DNA of 9,324 bases. Origin: an uncultured Gemella sp. (GTDB lineage Bacteria; Bacillota; Bacilli; Staphylococcales; Gemellaceae). The DNA is taken from contig CAMYEU010000048.1 in assembly GCA_947254465.1 (NCBI GenBank), forward strand, positions 1-9,324, given 5' to 3'. The notes under the pieces are model-generated. The model saw only the letters and a list, made by a program, of their open reading frames with translations. It did not search any database and was not told where the DNA came from. This document shows, piece after piece, positions 7,453 through 9,324 of the stretch. Made by a program: the position numbers and the translations under genes. The stretch's first letter is position 1. Every line of letters begins with the position of its first letter.

Positions 7453-8283
7453 TTATTTATGTTTAACAAAGCGTTGTTTTGGAGCAATAAAGAAACTTAT
7501 TGCGAAAACTACGGCAAGTGTTAAAACTATACTAGATCCTGCAGCGATATTGAATGAATAACCTATAAACAATCCTAATACAGAACAACTTGCTCCGATT
7601 GTAGATGATAAAAATATCATAGTTTTTAGGCTATTTGCATATAAATATGCAGTTGCTGCTGGCGTAATCAACATTGCTACAATTAAAATTGTACCAACAC
7701 TTTGCATTGCAGTAACAGACACTAAAGTTAATAATATCATTAGTAGATAGTGATAGAAATTAACTTTCATCCCCATTGCTTTTGCTAATAGTTCATCAAA
7801 TGAAGTCAAGAGTAATTCTTTGAAAAATAGTTTAATAACTAAAAGAACAAAAACTCCAACTCCTATAGTAATATACATATCTAAATCTTGTACTGCTAGA
7901 ATATTACCAAACAAGATGTGGAAAAGATCAGTAGAACTTTTCGCTACACTAATTAAGATAACTCCTAGAGCTAAAAATGAACTAAATGTTATTCCTATAG
8001 CTGTATCACTTTTAATTATAGAATTACCTTTGATGAATGTTATGATTATTGATGCTAATAGACCAAATACGATTGCACCAATAAAGAAATCTATACCTAA
8101 TATAAAAGATAGAGCCACACCTGGAAGAACTGCATGAGAAATTGCGTCTCCCATTAATGACATTCCTCTTAGAACAATAAAACATCCAACTGCTCCAGCT
8201 ACGATTCCAATAACAATAGCAGTGATTAAAGCATTTTGTAAAAAATGAAAACTATATAATCCGTCGATAAAATCTTTAATCAT
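7453..8283 (-). CDS. psaC: Manganese ABC transporter permease, PsaC type
   Basis: An integral membrane permease of the ABC-3 family (276 residues, multiple hydrophobic helices) that forms the Mn(II) channel with the PsaB ATPase and receives metal from PsaA. The motif GDAISHAVLPGVAL at about 45-58 and an N-terminal GCFIVLRGMSLMG are hallmarks of the PsaC, MntB and ZnuB permeases. An ATG at 8319 would add 12 residues, but I chose ATG 8283. GGGAGGT (plus 8291-8297) lies 7 nt upstream of it, and MIKDFIDGLYSF is a natural start. From this start the gene overlaps psaB by 8 bases (ATGATTAA), and its Shine-Dalgarno lies within the psaB codons for the glycine-rich tail, indicating translational coupling. 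A long inverted repeat starts 47 bp after the stop. Confidence 0.94.
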   Translation of the reverse strand: MIKDFIDGLYSFHFLQNALITAIVIGIVAGAVGCFIVLRGMSLMGDAISHAVLPGVALSFILGIDFFIGAIVFGLLASIIITFIKGNSIIKSDTAIGITFSSFLALGVILISVAKSSTDLFHILFGNILAVQDLDMYITIGVGVFVLLVIKLFFKELLLTSFDELLAKAMGMKVNFYHYLLMILLTLVSVTAMQSVGTILIVAMLITPAATAYLYANSLKTMIFLSSTIGASCSVLGLFIGYSFNIAAGSSIVLTLAVVFAISFFIAPKQRFVKHK

Positions 8284-9004
8284 TAGTACCACCTCCCATA
8301 AAGAATAAGTCAGTACCATATGCTTTTGTTAAATTTTCTCTAGTGAAAGTTTTTTCAGTTTCACCATATGAGATAACTTCTTTATTTAGTAATAAGACAT
8401 TATCAAAATAAGAATGAACTTTTCTTAAGTCGTGATGGACAATTAATATTGTATGACCTTTTTCTCGAAGATTTCTTAATGTATTCATTATTATTTCTTC
8501 ACTAACTGAATCGATACCAACAAATGGTTCGTCTAGAAAAATATATTTTGCTTCTTGAACAAGACAACGAGCAATTAGTACACGTTGAAATTGTCCGCCA
8601 GAGAGTTCACTAATTTGGCGATTAGAGAATTGTTCTAAACCGACAATTTTTAAAGCCTCGTCAACTTTTTGCCAATCAGATTTTTTTAATTTTCTTAGAA
8701 TACCAAGTTTTGAATATAATCCTAATGAAACACATTCTCGCACTTTAATTGGAAAATTATAGTCAATATTTATTTTTTGTTCAACATATGCAATATGATC
8801 TAGATTATATTTTGAAATCTTATCATCTATTTGAGTACTACCTGTTGAGGGTATAATATTTAATATTGCTTTTATTAAAGTAGATTTACCTGCCCCATTA
8901 GGGCCTATTATTCCTATAATTCCAGGTCCATTTACTTCTAAATTAATATCAAAAAGGGCTGGTGTCTGGTTATAGGTGACATTTAATTTTTCTATTTTTA
9001 TCAT
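8276..9004 (-). CDS. psaB: Manganese ABC transporter ATP-binding protein, PsaB type
   Basis: A cytoplasmic ATPase that powers Mn(II) import through PsaC. The 242 residues carry all nucleotide-binding motifs: Walker A GPNGAGKS at 34-41, Q-loop Q76 in AYVEQKINIDYNFP, signature LSGGQ at 134-138, Walker B YIFLDEP with D158 and E159, the D-loop region GIDS at 163-166, and the switch His191 in IVHHDL. The segments around the Q-loop and signature resemble streptococcal PsaB closely. ATG 9004 follows AAGAAGGG (plus 9011-9018) by 6 nt. The gene opens the importer operon, with a sigma-A promoter about 40 bp upstream. Its last codons (MGGGTND) also encode the ribosome binding site and start of psaC. The gene looks complete and unremarkable for the family. 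Confidence 0.96.
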   Translation of the reverse strand: MIKIEKLNVTYNQTPALFDINLEVNGPGIIGIIGPNGAGKSTLIKAILNIIPSTGSTQIDDKISKYNLDHIAYVEQKINIDYNFPIKVRECVSLGLYSKLGILRKLKKSDWQKVDEALKIVGLEQFSNRQISELSGGQFQRVLIARCLVQEAKYIFLDEPFVGIDSVSEEIIMNTLRNLREKGHTILIVHHDLRKVHSYFDNVLLLNKEVISYGETEKTFTRENLTKAYGTDLFFMGGGTND

Positions 9005-9041
9005 ATTTTTCCCTTCTTTAATTATTCTCTATATACATTAA

Positions 9042-9080
9042 AGTTTACCTTAGGAAAGAAAATAAGTCAAGTGAATTTTG
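9042..9080 (-). promoter_or_regulatory. psaB promoter within a PsaR/ScaR/SloR-like operator
   Basis: On the minus strand TTGACT (plus 9065-9070; 5 of 6) and TAAACT (plus 9042-9047; 4 of 6) are spaced by exactly 17 bp. This places the transcription start near 9035 and gives a leader of about 30 nt carrying the psaB Shine-Dalgarno. The surrounding AAAATTCACTTGACTTA resembles, as I recall them, operators of the manganese-dependent DtxR-family repressors of streptococci (PsaR, ScaR, SloR, MtsR), where the operator likewise covers the -35 box. Manganese repression of psaBC is thus likely, but the operator match is from memory. Confidence 0.65.
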
Positions 9081-9090
9081 TTGTATTCAG

Positions 9091-9148
9091 AAAAAAAAAC
9101 ATGAATTCATCTAAAAAACAAAAAAAAACGAATTTTAACGAAAAAAAA
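9091..9148. other. Phased homopolymer A-tracts upstream of the psaB promoter
   Basis: Four A runs of 9, 6, 9 and 8 bases (9091-9099, 9113-9118, 9120-9128, 9141-9148) lie upstream of the psaB -35 box, where they read as T-tracts on the coding strand. Starts of the major runs are separated by 29 and 21 bp. The last run doubles as the U-tract of the minus-strand terminator. A 10-bp palindrome ATGAATTCAT sits at 9101-9110. Such DNA is probably bent and may act as an UP-like element; otherwise I see nothing encoded here. Confidence 0.4.
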
Positions 9149-9177
9149 CCTACCTTACAAAAAATATTGTAAGGTAG
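9141..9177 (-). terminator. Rho-independent terminator of a leftward gene entering from the right
   Basis: CTACCTTACAA (9150-9160) and TTGTAAGGTAG (9167-9177) form a perfect 11-bp stem with a 6-nt loop. On the minus strand the stem is followed by GG and eight T residues (the A run at 9141-9148). This is a textbook terminator for minus-strand transcription. It shows that a leftward gene ends just right of 9177 and insulates psaB from it. On the plus strand there is no U-tract. Confidence 0.85.
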
Positions 9178-9214
9178 AAATAAGGGAGTAAATATGAAAA
9201 GTCTTTATTATAAG

Positions 9215-9282
9215 CTAGGGAGACTTATAATAAAAGAACATATGAAGTAATATATTAATTACTTCACTTATAAGTATAACAG
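9215..9282 (-). CDS. Possible C-terminal end of a leftward gene (partial)
   Basis: One minus-strand frame is open from the end of biological sequence (9282) to a TAG at 9215-9217 and encodes VILISEVINILLHMFFYYKSP, partly hydrophobic like the end of a membrane protein. It stops 37 bp before the minus-strand terminator, as expected for the gene that terminator serves. About 21 residues are too few to assign a family, and an open frame of this length can occur by chance. The same bases carry an 11-bp inverted repeat (9204-9214 and 9224-9234) and a competing 18-codon plus-strand ORF. Confidence 0.25.
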
Positions 9283-9324
9283 CTGTCTCTTATACACATC
9301 TCCGAGCCCACGAGACATCTCAGG
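9283..9324. other. Illumina Nextera adapter and index (sequencing artefact)
   Basis: Bases 9283-9301 are the 19-bp Tn5 mosaic end CTGTCTCTTATACACATCT. Bases 9302-9316 (CCGAGCCCACGAGAC) complete the reverse complement of the Nextera read-2 adapter, and the final 8 bases ATCTCAGG match the i7 index I recall as N715. The sequence then ends exactly at the index length. It is library adapter read through from a short insert and left on the contig end, not a genomic transposon. Its GC content also contrasts sharply with the flanking DNA. Confidence 0.97.

Noticed and set aside
7820..8137. 105-codon plus-strand open frame
   Set aside because: It is antisense to psaC, has no ribosome binding site and shows a composition typical of a shadow of a membrane-protein gene.
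8284..8319. Upstream ATG adding 12 residues to PsaC
   Set aside because: It lies deep inside psaB without a ribosome binding site; ATG 8283 has GGGAGGT at 7 nt and fits the family start.
9150..9177. Perfect inverted repeat as a repressor operator
   Set aside because: The adjacent run of eight T residues on the minus strand makes a terminator the simpler reading; an operator role is not excluded.
1..9282. CRISPR array, insertion sequence, tRNA, rRNA, known riboswitch or a defence/novel multigene system
   Set aside because: I saw no spaced direct repeats, transposase, cloverleaf or riboswitch-like conserved core; apart from one small smc-linked gene, the genes are recognisable housekeeping or transport genes.
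9283..9301. Tn5/IS50-like mosaic end as a genuine transposon end
   Set aside because: The following bases are the synthetic Nextera adapter and an index, and the sequence stops at the index end.

Overview
The window is AT-rich DNA from a low-GC Gram-positive bacterium of the class Bacilli. The Mn transporter proteins closely match streptococcal PsaB/PsaC/PsaA as I recall them. The hemW-rnc-smc neighbourhood, the base composition and the Shine-Dalgarno (SD) sequences suggest Gemella or a near relative. That genus call is inference, not a search result. The right edge is not genomic: the last 42 bases are an Illumina Nextera adapter plus an 8-base index, so biological sequence ends at about 9282.

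Left half (1-5215), plus strand: the 3' end of hemW (radical-SAM heme chaperone), rnc (RNase III), smc (chromosome condensation ATPase) and an unrecognised 177-residue protein with a SAP/HeH-like segment, whose ATG directly abuts the smc stop codon. No terminator is visible between these genes, so they may be co-transcribed. A bidirectional terminator at about 5220-5251 closes this block and also serves the convergent gene on its right. ftsY, which often follows smc in Bacilli, is absent here.

Middle (5271-6283), minus strand: a ten-helix TDT/TehA-SLAC1-family transporter with its own good promoter, whose -35 box overlaps the base of the psaA terminator.

Right half (6290-9070), minus strand: a complete high-affinity Mn(II) ABC importer in the order psaB (ATPase), psaC (permease), psaA (substrate-binding lipoprotein). 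psaB and psaC overlap and are translationally coupled. psaA is set apart by 212 bp holding a 74-bp imperfect inverted repeat, a near-perfect Fur/PerR-type 7-1-7 box and a perfect SD. psaB has a sigma-A promoter lying in a sequence that resembles streptococcal PsaR/ScaR/SloR operators. The two halves of the importer may therefore answer to different metalloregulators. No regulator gene is in the window.

Right edge (9071-9282): T-tract-rich DNA upstream of psaB, a clear minus-strand terminator (9141-9177) for a gene entering from the right, and about 100 bp holding either that gene's C-terminus or an 18-codon plus-strand ORF. I found no CRISPR array, insertion sequence, tRNA or rRNA, and no clear new multigene system. 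The most interesting items are the intergenic regulatory DNA before psaA and the SAP-like gene fused to the smc operon.
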